From positions 1-64,000 of the forward strand of contig JACABE010000005.1 in NCBI GenBank assembly GCA_013377005.1: DNA of 64,000 nt, given 5' to 3'. The notes beneath the pieces are model-generated. The model ran no database searches. It was not told the DNA's origin and saw only the letters and a program-made list of their open reading frames with translations. Within the stretch, counting starts at the first letter, position 1. Each line of letters starts with the position of its first letter. Positions 31,410 to 39,658 of the stretch are shown one piece after another. The position numbers were made by a program, and so were the translations under genes. Origin of the DNA: Bacteroidota bacterium (lineage in GTDB: Bacteria; Bacteroidota; Bacteroidia; Bacteroidales; JACABE01).

Positions 31410-33185
31410 TTAATCCAAACTAATAACATAAGGTAATCTTGCTTGAATTCCTTTCATTGACGAAATAGATTTTAAAGTTTGATAATAAACATAATTTTCA
31501 CCTAATTCCTTTTGCAAAGCTTTGGTAGTTGCATTTTCACCTGAAAATTCTTCCATAATTTGTTGAAAAAATTCTTTTTGTTTAGGATACTCTATCACTT
31601 TATATTCTGTAAGTTTTGCAAGTTTTGCTGCTTCTTCAATAGCTTTATCTATACCTCCAAAATCATCAACTAAACCGATTCGTTTGGCATCAAAACCACT
31701 CCATACTCTTCCTTGTCCTATATTATCAACTTGTTCAATGGTCATTTTTCTACCTTCGGCAACATGTGCGATAAAAACACCATAGATGCGTTCGATTTGA
31801 TTAAGTATTACCTTTTCCTGAAAAGTGCTTAGTGGACGATTACCTGAAATAGCTGTTGCATTTTTATTGGTCAAAACAGTGTCGAAGGTAATGCCTAATT
31901 TATTATTAAACATTTTTTGCAAGTTAGGAATCATGCCGAAAACTCCAATTGATCCGGTTATAGTTGTAGGATTTGCAATAATTTTATCAGCAGCACAAGC
32001 AATATAATATCCGCCCGAAGCAGCATAATCGCCCATAGAAACTACTACAGGTTTTGCTTTTTTTGCCAGCATTACTTCTCTCCAAATAACATCAGACGCT
32101 AACGCATCACCACCAGGGGAATTTACTCTTAAAACAATTGCTTTTACATTATTATCAATTCTTGCATTACGTATTGCTTCCGAAATTTTTTCAGAGCCTA
32201 TTGTTTGGTCGTTTCCCTTGCCACCTTCAATAGCACCAACAGCGTAAATAATAGCTATTTTGTTTTTTGAAAACTTGGTTTTTGTGGCATTTGTTTTTAC
32301 ATCTTCGTATTTTGAAAGTGTAATGTAATCAATATCTTCTTTATCGCTAATACTTAATTTTTTTCTAAGGATATCAATAAGTTGATCTTTATATACCAAT
32401 TCGTCAACAAATTTATATTTCAACGCATCGTCGGCCGATTGAACGAGTAAACTATCAGCTATGTTTTGCAACTGAGCAATACTTATGTTCCTCGATTCGG
32501 ATATACCTTTCACAATATGATTCCATATACTTCCAATAAACTGACGTGTTTGTTCACGATTGGGATCACTCATTTTATCAAGTAAAAATGGTTCAACTGC
32601 ACTTTTGAATTTTCCATGACGGATTATTTGCATGTCAACATCTAATTTTTGCATCAAGCCTTTGAAAAACATAATTTCGGCAGCCAAGCCATGAAAATCA
32701 ATACTACCTTCTTTGTTTAGATAAATTTTATCAGAAACTGATGCCAGGTAATACGCTTTTTGAGAATACATTTCGCTATAGCTGATAATAAATTTCCCTG
32801 ATTTTTTGAAATCAATTAATCCATTGCGAATTTCTTCTAAAAGTGAAATACCCATAGGAATATTGCTTACATCAAGATAAATCCCTTTAATGTTAGGATC
32901 GGTTTTGGCTTTTTTAAGATTTGCAAGAATATCGTTCAATCCAAGTTCTTTATTGCTTTTCATGGTGTTAAAATTAAACGCCTGAAAAGGATTGTTCGAT
33001 GAACGATCGGAAACCATATTTTCGAGTTTGATATGAAGTACTGATTTATTAGAAATTTTAACTTCGTCCTTATTAGAAAACGAAATCATTGAAACCAATA
33101 TTCCGATAAATAAGAAAAAACATACAATCAAAATCAGAAAGGTGCCTAACATAGAGGCAAACATAAATTTAAAAAATTGTTTCAT
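31410..33185 (-). CDS. sppA: Signal peptide peptidase SppA, 67K type
   Basis: VLRVNSPGGDALASDVIWREV, MGDYAASGGYYIACAADKIIANPTTITGSIGVFG; start at MKQFFKFMF (33185). Confidence 0.96.
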   Translation of the reverse strand: MKQFFKFMFASMLGTFLILIVCFFLFIGILVSMISFSNKDEVKISNKSVLHIKLENMVSDRSSNNPFQAFNFNTMKSNKELGLNDILANLKKAKTDPNIKGIYLDVSNIPMGISLLEEIRNGLIDFKKSGKFIISYSEMYSQKAYYLASVSDKIYLNKEGSIDFHGLAAEIMFFKGLMQKLDVDMQIIRHGKFKSAVEPFLLDKMSDPNREQTRQFIGSIWNHIVKGISESRNISIAQLQNIADSLLVQSADDALKYKFVDELVYKDQLIDILRKKLSISDKEDIDYITLSKYEDVKTNATKTKFSKNKIAIIYAVGAIEGGKGNDQTIGSEKISEAIRNARIDNNVKAIVLRVNSPGGDALASDVIWREVMLAKKAKPVVVSMGDYAASGGYYIACAADKIIANPTTITGSIGVFGMIPNLQKMFNNKLGITFDTVLTNKNATAISGNRPLSTFQEKVILNQIERIYGVFIAHVAEGRKMTIEQVDNIGQGRVWSGFDAKRIGLVDDFGGIDKAIEEAAKLAKLTEYKVIEYPKQKEFFQQIMEEFSGENATTKALQKELGENYVYYQTLKSISSMKGIQARLPYVISLD

Positions 33186-33422
33186 TGCTATAAAATTAGA
33201 TTGTTTTGAAATTTTCAGCAAGTTTACAATATTTAATGCAATTTTTCAAAATATTTTCGATAAAAGTGCTCAAACAAAGGATAAGCTAGCATGTAAGAAG
33301 GCTAAGTTTTGTTCAAAAAGAAATTTACCATTACTCGAAATTGAGCAAATATATATTAGGAAGGTAACAGTGTCTTTTGAAAAACCAAAAATACTTGATT
33401 TAAGCTCAACAACAAAAATATC

Positions 33423-33458
33423 CTAAAGCCTAAGTTGCATCGAGGACTTAGACTTTAG
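33423..33458 (-). terminator. Terminator-like hairpin at 3' end of Fe-S/NifS cluster
   Basis: ctaaagcctaagt / acttagactttag, 12 of 13 paired. Confidence 0.55.
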
Positions 33459-33485
33459 AATAAATATAATTTTTTAATAATAGTC

Positions 33486-34166
33486 CTATCCTATAAATAA
33501 GCCTTCAATTCGTATTTTCAGGCTTCCATCTTTCATTTTTGTGATGGCATTTACTAAACCACTATGACGCCATTGTAACATGCATCGACGTGGCAAAAAC
33601 CAATATCGCATTCCAAGTTGAATAGGAACTTTGCTTTCTTTTATAATGCCTTCGTAACCTTGAGCAACATAATAACCTATATCAACAAATCCTTCGGTAC
33701 GTGGTTTTAATGGTCCTGTAACACACCAGTTAATGACTCCATTTCTGGCATCAACATCTGTTACAACGCCACAGTGCGTAATCGGACATCCACATGACAT
33801 TCCCATTGGACGACCTATCATAATATCACCTTTTTTCACACCAAGTTCTTTAACCAATGTAGGATTATATGGCAACATTGTTTCTCTGGGGCCGGGTTCA
33901 TTCTCGAAACAATCGAGGATAAAATCAAAATCACGTTGTAAATTGTCTTTCCACGCCATTTTTTCTGTTGCACACGATTTACATGCCATCATGTTCTGTA
34001 ACTTTTCCGTTTTACCATTCAGGTGAATGCAACGTTTCAACTCATTTGGGTTGTGTTCAACAAACTCGGCAAATAATCCACATGTTTTGTAACCACAAGC
34101 TCCACAATCTAATTGTGGCAGTTGTTCGGCTATTTCGTTTGTTTTAGTTGTTACTTCTGTATTCAT
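33486..34166 (-). CDS. (Fe-S)-binding protein with N-terminal 4Fe-4S (RnfB/CFeSP-type) motif
   Basis: LPQLDCGACGYKTCGLFAEFVEHNPNELKRC; further Cys-rich MSCGCPITHCGVV. Confidence 0.85.
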   Translation of the reverse strand: MNTEVTTKTNEIAEQLPQLDCGACGYKTCGLFAEFVEHNPNELKRCIHLNGKTEKLQNMMACKSCATEKMAWKDNLQRDFDFILDCFENEPGPRETMLPYNPTLVKELGVKKGDIMIGRPMGMSCGCPITHCGVVTDVDARNGVINWCVTGPLKPRTEGFVDIGYYVAQGYEGIIKESKVPIQLGMRYWFLPRRCMLQWRHSGLVNAITKMKDGSLKIRIEGLFIG

Positions 34167-34168
34167 AC

Positions 34169-34390
34169 TTAATTTTTGTTATAATTTTTTAGTCGATTTG
34201 AAAAAATATCATGCAATTTTTTAATTGTATCGCTGGTGTAAGTAGTAAATAGAAACGGAAAAATTGCATGTATTAATGATGCAAAAATTGCGAAAAACAT
34301 TTTTCGGGCTAACATTAATGCAAAACAAAAATGTTCAAAATAATTCATACCTACTTCTTTTGGATGTTTTGTAAAAATATTTTGTTTCAT
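34169..34390 (-). CDS. Small DUF6356-like membrane protein
   Basis: 73 aa KHPKEVGMNYFEHFCFALMLARKMFFAIFASLIHAIFPFLF. Confidence 0.65.
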   Translation of the reverse strand: MKQNIFTKHPKEVGMNYFEHFCFALMLARKMFFAIFASLIHAIFPFLFTTYTSDTIKKLHDIFSNRLKNYNKN

Positions 34391-34396
34391 TTTTTC

Positions 34397-35551
34397 TTAT
34401 GTAAAAATTGGTTTTAACTTGCAAATTACTTCTTGTAGTTTATCTAAGAAATAATTAATTTCGTTTTCAGTATTGTAGCGTCCAAGGCTGACTCTAATTG
34501 AACCACGTGCTTCAAAAGGATTTAAACCAATTGCTTGCAAAACATGAGATGCTGAATTTTCACTATTTGAGGAGCAAGCCGAACCGGAAGAAACAGCGAT
34601 TCCTTCTTCATCCAGCAATAATAGCAAACGCATGCTTTCGCCTTCCAGACTTCTTATACAGAAATTAATATTGTGTGGCAATCGATTTTTTATGCTTCCG
34701 TTAAAATAAACATCTTCAAGCGTATCATTCAGCAAAGAAAAAATCTTTTTTTGTAAATTGGAAATTCGGTCATTTTCAACATTCATTTCTGCAAAGCATA
34801 ATTCTACTGCTTTTGCAAAGCCTACAATTCCAGCAATGTTTTCGGTAGAAGATCGCAAACCAAATTCCTGACCGCCTCCATGTAACAATGGTGTAATGTT
34901 AGTTCCTTTTTTAATAACCAATGCGCCTATACCTTTTGGCCCATATATTTTATGTGCATTAATGGTTAACAAATCAATGTTTTGAATATCTACAGGGGTT
35001 TTTCCAAACGATTGACAAGCATCGGAATGAAAATAAACATTTCGTTCTTTGCAGATTTTACTTATTTCGGAAATGGGTTGGATGGTACCGATTTCATTGT
35101 TTACATGCATTACCGAAACAAGTATTGTTTTAAGATTTATGCAACGTTTTAAAAGATATAAATCAATAAATCCATCTTTATCAACGGGTAAATAAGTAAC
35201 AAAAAAACCTTGTGTTTCGAGCCATTTACAAGTATTCAAAACACAATCGTGCTCTATAGAAGAAACAATAATATGATTTCCTTTCGAGCGATTTGCAAAT
35301 GCTATTCCTTTTAAAGCAAAATTATTGGCTTCAGTACCACTCGAAGTAAAAATTATTTCCTCCGCTTCGCATTTAATGTATTGAGCAATTTTTTTCCTTG
35401 ATTCTTGTATTTGCTCTTTTATGCTCGTGCCAAAATGATGTAAACTCGATGCATTCCCATAATAATCATTTAAAAATGGCAGCATAGTTTCCCAAACTCG
35501 TTTATCAATACGAGTTGTTGCTGCATTATCTAAATAAATTTCATGTTTCAT
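34397..35551 (-). CDS. NifS/IscS-like cysteine desulfurase
   Basis: MKHEIYLDNAATTRID, INAHKIYGPKGIGALV, active-site loop AVSSGSACSSNSENSASHVLQAIG. Confidence 0.95.
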   Translation of the reverse strand: MKHEIYLDNAATTRIDKRVWETMLPFLNDYYGNASSLHHFGTSIKEQIQESRKKIAQYIKCEAEEIIFTSSGTEANNFALKGIAFANRSKGNHIIVSSIEHDCVLNTCKWLETQGFFVTYLPVDKDGFIDLYLLKRCINLKTILVSVMHVNNEIGTIQPISEISKICKERNVYFHSDACQSFGKTPVDIQNIDLLTINAHKIYGPKGIGALVIKKGTNITPLLHGGGQEFGLRSSTENIAGIVGFAKAVELCFAEMNVENDRISNLQKKIFSLLNDTLEDVYFNGSIKNRLPHNINFCIRSLEGESMRLLLLLDEEGIAVSSGSACSSNSENSASHVLQAIGLNPFEARGSIRVSLGRYNTENEINYFLDKLQEVICKLKPIFT

Positions 35552-36252
35552 TATTCTCCAACATAAAATAATTCCTGCTCCAATGTGCGTAAAACTCCAA
35601 AATGGTTTTTTGCACCAATTTCTTTTTTACCAACACATATTGTACAAGTTCCAACAGGAGGATTTCCACGTAAGAACATTGGGAATTCTATGGTATTTGT
35701 TTTCTCAATTTGTTTTACAATAGGATCGATACCAATACCATATAAAGCATTGCTTTCTACTATGCTAATGTCTTTTGCAGCTTCTAAAACTCTGTATCTA
35801 AAAACTTCGCGTTCTGCCTGAGAAATTAAATCTATTTTTGTGATAACTGCAATATCAGCTAATGTTAGCATTGGTCCAATTTTGCGAGGTAAATTCATTC
35901 CGCTGGTAGCTTCTAACACCACAATACCCAAAGAATTTTCAACATAAGGCGAGCAACGCAAGCAAAGACCTGCAGTTTCAACAAATAAATAATCGCTTCC
36001 TTCGCGTTCTGCCCATTCTACAGCTTCGTCGAGCACCACTACATTGCAATGGTCGGGACAAAGTTCCCCTGAATATATTTTTTTAGTAGGAATGCCAAAT
36101 TCTTTTTGAATACTTTCGTCTTCATCGGCATACAACACATCAATTTTAATAAAGGCCGGTTTGTAATCTTTTTTCAACATTCTACGGATTACCTGACGAA
36201 TTACTGTGGTTTTTCCGCATGTTGGCGGACCTGCAAATATTACTAATTTCAT
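35551..36252 (-). CDS. G3E/CobW-HypB-like P-loop GTPase with Cys pairs
   Basis: FAGPPTCGKTTVIRQVIRRML, FVETAGLCLRCSPYVEN, VITKIDL, GTCTICVGKKEIG. Confidence 0.8.
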   Translation of the reverse strand: MKLVIFAGPPTCGKTTVIRQVIRRMLKKDYKPAFIKIDVLYADEDESIQKEFGIPTKKIYSGELCPDHCNVVVLDEAVEWAEREGSDYLFVETAGLCLRCSPYVENSLGIVVLEATSGMNLPRKIGPMLTLADIAVITKIDLISQAEREVFRYRVLEAAKDISIVESNALYGIGIDPIVKQIEKTNTIEFPMFLRGNPPVGTCTICVGKKEIGAKNHFGVLRTLEQELFYVGE

Positions 36253-37055
36253 TTTTGTTCTGTTACTAATTTATTAATACTTTCTCTTAAAACAACTTCT
36301 GATATTTCTTCGCCTGCACGGATAAGTCCACGAAAATGCAGTATAATATCATCTATTTTCTTTAATTCGTTTGCAGCTAAACGTTCTTCGAAGTTGGTGC
36401 GAATTAATTTCTGCATAGAACCTGCTTTCATCACAATTCTGTAATCGGATAAAAGTGCAATACGTGGATCGTGGGTAACAAACACAAATATTTTTTTGTA
36501 GTTTTTCAATAATTTCAAAGCTTTGGTGCGGTCAATACCTGCATTTTCAATTTCGTCGAGCAAAATGATAGGTGAGTTTCCGATAATTACAGCATCAGCA
36601 ATGAGTAAAGAACGGGTTTGTCCACCGGAAAGCTCGGTCATTGCAGTTTCCAAAATAATAGCTTCGCCAGTCAATTGGTTAGCAAAGTCGAGTGTTTCTG
36701 CTATAATTTGTGTAATGTTTTCTGCACCACGAACGGTTGCATGAATTTTAAGAAATTCGCCAACCGGTAAATCGGAAAGAAAATTGGTGTGTTGCGAAAT
36801 TAACGCAATGGGATGTTTTTTAGGGTCGAAAGAGAAATCTTCAGGTATCGTTTCATCATTAATTAGTACTTTGCGCTTTGATGGTGTATTGCAATTTGCA
36901 AACAATTCAATATCATTGATAAGAGTGGTTTTTCCACATCCTGTAGGACCAACAATACTAATAATATCGCCCATTTCTAAATCAAAACGTTCTACATTTT
37001 CACTTTTCCCATCTTTGCCGCAACCACCAAAAACAGTTATTTTTTGAATATCCAT
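36249..37055 (-). CDS. Orphan ABC-type ATPase
   Basis: IVGPTGCGKTTLIND Walker A, LSGGQTRSLLIADAVI signature, PIILLDEIENAGID Walker B; no permease nearby. Confidence 0.88.
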   Translation of the reverse strand: MDIQKITVFGGCGKDGKSENVERFDLEMGDIISIVGPTGCGKTTLINDIELFANCNTPSKRKVLINDETIPEDFSFDPKKHPIALISQHTNFLSDLPVGEFLKIHATVRGAENITQIIAETLDFANQLTGEAIILETAMTELSGGQTRSLLIADAVIIGNSPIILLDEIENAGIDRTKALKLLKNYKKIFVFVTHDPRIALLSDYRIVMKAGSMQKLIRTNFEERLAANELKKIDDIILHFRGLIRAGEEISEVVLRESINKLVTEQK

Positions 37056-37233
37056 ATCTAAATTTTAATTATTTTTACGTTGCAAAATTAGACTAACCTA
37101 ATGTAAATTAGCTTGAAATGGAGTCCATATACTTCATCTTATTTAATGATAAATAATATTTTAAAAAGTGAAAAACTCCATCTTTTTGATTGCTTAAAAA
37201 CGTATATCTTTACAAATTAAAAAAATAGAGAAA

Positions 37234-37935
37234 ATGGATGCTAAAATGAGCGAGATTTCGGAAGATTGTTTTGATTGTTTTTTTAAAGCAACCTGTAATA
37301 AATCGATTAGCGAAGAAGATTTTGATTTTTTATTTCAAAGCACAATTCAGCAAAAGTTTAAAAAAGGAGAAATTATTTTTAAACAAGGAATGCGAACCAG
37401 TTATTTAATGTATTTACTCAAAGGTAAAGTTAAATTCAACTTTGAAGATGAAAATGGCAAAAATCTTATTTTATCTATTAATAAAGCACCCACTTTATTG
37501 GGTTTAGCCAACATACTTAATGAGGAAATAAATATCTTTTCGATTATTGCAATTGAAGATTGTCGTGGCTGTTTGATTGACTTAAATAATTTGAAAATGC
37601 TCGCCATAAATAACAAATTATTTATGATGAATGTATTAAAGATGTCAACAGATTTATTTAGAAGCTCTATCCTTAATTTTATAAGCTTAGCTCACAAACA
37701 GGTAAATGGAAGAATTGCCGATATATTACTTTATCTTTCGAAAAATGTATATGAAGACAAATTGTTTACCCTCACGCTGTCGCGACAGGAACTTGCCGAA
37801 TTTGCCGGATGTTCCAAAGAGAATGTAATTCACACCTTGCGCAATTTCGATACCGATGGAATTATTAAAGTAAGTGGCAAAAACATCGAAATTATTAACT
37901 TTGAAAGACTACAAAAAGTGAGTAAGTCAGGGTAA
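37234..37935 (+). CDS. Crp/Fnr-family regulator with FNR-like Cys motif
   Basis: cNMP-binding-like fold + HTH_Crp (LSRQELAEFAGCSKENVIHTLRNF); N-terminal C-X2-C-X5-C (CFDCFFKATC). Confidence 0.92.
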   Translation: MDAKMSEISEDCFDCFFKATCNKSISEEDFDFLFQSTIQQKFKKGEIIFKQGMRTSYLMYLLKGKVKFNFEDENGKNLILSINKAPTLLGLANILNEEINIFSIIAIEDCRGCLIDLNNLKMLAINNKLFMMNVLKMSTDLFRSSILNFISLAHKQVNGRIADILLYLSKNVYEDKLFTLTLSRQELAEFAGCSKENVIHTLRNFDTDGIIKVSGKNIEIINFERLQKVSKSG

Positions 37936-37975
37936 TTTGAATGAATCATACTACCCTGTTTTCTCCTATTGTTAG

Positions 37976-37994
37976 TCGTAGCGTCTCGCTACGA
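37976..37994. repeat. REP-like short hairpin
   Basis: TCGTAGCG-TCT-CGCTACGA perfect 8-bp stem. Confidence 0.5.
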
Positions 37995-38009
37995 TGAACA
38001 GTGGTTGTA

Positions 38010-38666
38010 TTATTTTTTCTTCAGCGCTGATACCCATTCAGCTTTTGCTTTGTCAGCGTTTAATTTTGAACTTATTTGTAATTCATCAATGATTTTATAG
38101 TTGAATTTCAACACAGATTGTAAAAAATTAGCAAAATCCGCAACAGCTTTTTTTGATGATTTCACATCAATATTTTGAATTAGATTATAATAAATAACAT
38201 AGTTTTTGTCATAATGACCGACTGCTTTGTTTCTTAAAACGGATATTTTATTATCATAATCATATTCCTTTTTTATTTTTTTAAGCACTATATTTAAACC
38301 ATTGTATTCATCATATAAATGGGAATAATTTGAAATAATTAATACGCGAAAGTTTTTTTGATAAACATCGTAAGTTTTGATTGCTTCATAAATTGCCAAT
38401 AAACCATTTCTTGAATAGTATATTTCATCCCAAGTTGTTTTAGTACTTATCAATCCTCTAAAAGAAGTTAATAAATCAAGGTAAGCAGCTGATAAAAAAC
38501 TAATATATTTTATTTGATTAACTGTTGTGTTAAAAAGCTCAATCACGCTTTCTTTTTCAGTAATCAAAATTTGTTGTTCAACAAATTCCATTATTTTGAA
38601 TAGCCCAATCATTTCATTATGGTGAAAGTCTATTCGTTCGTTAATTGGGTCGTTGTTGTTCTCCAT
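38010..38666 (-). CDS. Hypothetical helical protein, possible HEPN-like
   Basis: Contains LRNKAVGHYDKN (R-x5-H); otherwise unrecognised. Confidence 0.6.
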   Translation of the reverse strand: MENNNDPINERIDFHHNEMIGLFKIMEFVEQQILITEKESVIELFNTTVNQIKYISFLSAAYLDLLTSFRGLISTKTTWDEIYYSRNGLLAIYEAIKTYDVYQKNFRVLIISNYSHLYDEYNGLNIVLKKIKKEYDYDNKISVLRNKAVGHYDKNYVIYYNLIQNIDVKSSKKAVADFANFLQSVLKFNYKIIDELQISSKLNADKAKAEWVSALKKK

Positions 38667-38752
38667 ACAATTATTTCTAAGATTTAACTCTGTATTATAA
38701 ACTCATACAAAACTCCTAAATTGGGCAGCTTTCGGTAAACCTTTGGTCATTA

Positions 38753-38769
38753 AGCGTAGTCGAAATACC
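38753..38769. repeat. Direct repeat copy flanking SUMF1 gene (agcgtagtcgaaatacc)
   Basis: 15/17 identity with 39642-39658. Confidence 0.5.
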
Positions 38770-38774
38770 ACTGT

Positions 38775-39545
38775 TTACTCGTGTGACACAACACGAAAAC
38801 CGATGAAGAAGCCACGGTAGTCGGGAGCGTTGCTGCCGCGGAAAGCAACCTGGCAGTAAGCAGCGGGGGAGCCCCAGCCACCACCACGCAACACACGGTG
38901 AGACCCCGTTGCAGGTCCTTTAGGATTGGTTGAGGGAGAATTGGTATAGTATTCTTTTTCGTACCAATCTCTGCACCATTCCCATACATTACCGCTCATA
39001 TCGTACAAACCGAGTTCGTTTGGTTTTTTCTTCATTACTGAGTTGGCTTGTGCACCGGAATTATCCTGGTTCCAGCCTACTTCGTCCAAATCGTTGCTGC
39101 CTGCATAAATATAAGAAGTGTTTTTTTTACCACCACGGGCTGCATATTCCCATTCGGCTTCGGTGGGCAGGCGATAATCGCCGTTGAGTTCATCACTCAA
39201 CCAGTTGCAATACGCTACAACATCGTTCCAGTTTACATTTATCATAGGATGTTTGTTGTTCCATCCCCAGCTAGGTGCTTCGGGCATCGGGCGGGAGGTT
39301 GCCAAGCAAAATGCTTTGTACTCGGCTACGGTAACTTCGTGTGTGCACATATTAAAACTGCTTACCGTTACATAATGGCTGGGTTTTTCGTCTTTTTCGT
39401 CTTCTTCGCCACTATTGCTACCCATATAAAAACTGCCACCTTCTACTTTAACCATATTGGGCTTAATGGCTGTGGTGGTCTGAGCTTTAAGCCCTGTAAA
39501 AAATAATGCTGCTATGAGCACTGTAAGATTTAAGATTTGTTTCAT
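38775..39545 (-). CDS. Secreted FGE-sulfatase/SUMF1-domain protein with DGR-variable-region-like C-terminus
   Basis: Signal peptide; MVKVEGGSFYMGSNSGEEDEKDEKPSHYVTVSSF..YRLPTEAEWEYAARGG..ELGLYDMSGNVWEWC; C-terminus RVLRGGGWGSPAAYCQVAFRGSNAPDYRGFFIGFRVV. Confidence 0.92.
   Translation of the reverse strand: MKQILNLTVLIAALFFTGLKAQTTTAIKPNMVKVEGGSFYMGSNSGEEDEKDEKPSHYVTVSSFNMCTHEVTVAEYKAFCLATSRPMPEAPSWGWNNKHPMINVNWNDVVAYCNWLSDELNGDYRLPTEAEWEYAARGGKKNTSYIYAGSNDLDEVGWNQDNSGAQANSVMKKKPNELGLYDMSGNVWEWCRDWYEKEYYTNSPSTNPKGPATGSHRVLRGGGWGSPAAYCQVAFRGSNAPDYRGFFIGFRVVSHE
38796..38897 (-). other. Candidate DGR variable region (VR)
   Basis: 18 of 26 consecutive codons (38802-38879) end in C, about 65% GC in an AT-rich genome; fits CxVAxRxxxxPDxRxxxIGFRV pattern. 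Confidence 0.6.
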
Positions 39546-39641
39546 TTTTATTTAAATTTTATTTTCCCTTCTCTTTGCTTTTCAATCCGCCCAATTTTTC
39601 GGTTGGGTCTGAATACCACTTTTTATTTACATAAAAAAATC

Positions 39642-39658
39642 AGCGTAGTCAAATTACC
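39642..39658. repeat. Direct repeat copy flanking SUMF1 gene (agcgtagtcaaattacc)
   Basis: 15/17 identity with 38753-38769. Confidence 0.5.

Noticed and set aside
33142-33426. 94-aa + strand ORF in the sppA / Fe-S gene spacer
   Set aside because: Partly antisense to sppA, no coding signature or family; likely chance ORF.
38651-38666. AACAACAAC run (MENNNDP) as a possible DGR template repeat
   Set aside because: Only three Asn codons and no match to the surrounding VR framework (no CGC..CCCGAC..CGT..ATCGGTTTTCGT), so not a TR.
39048-39506. 152-aa + strand ORF (and 38930-39187, 39184-39375, 38750-38989 -) over the SUMF1 gene
   Set aside because: These overlap the SUMF1 gene, which has clear signal peptide and FGE motifs; long alternative frames arise from its higher GC content.
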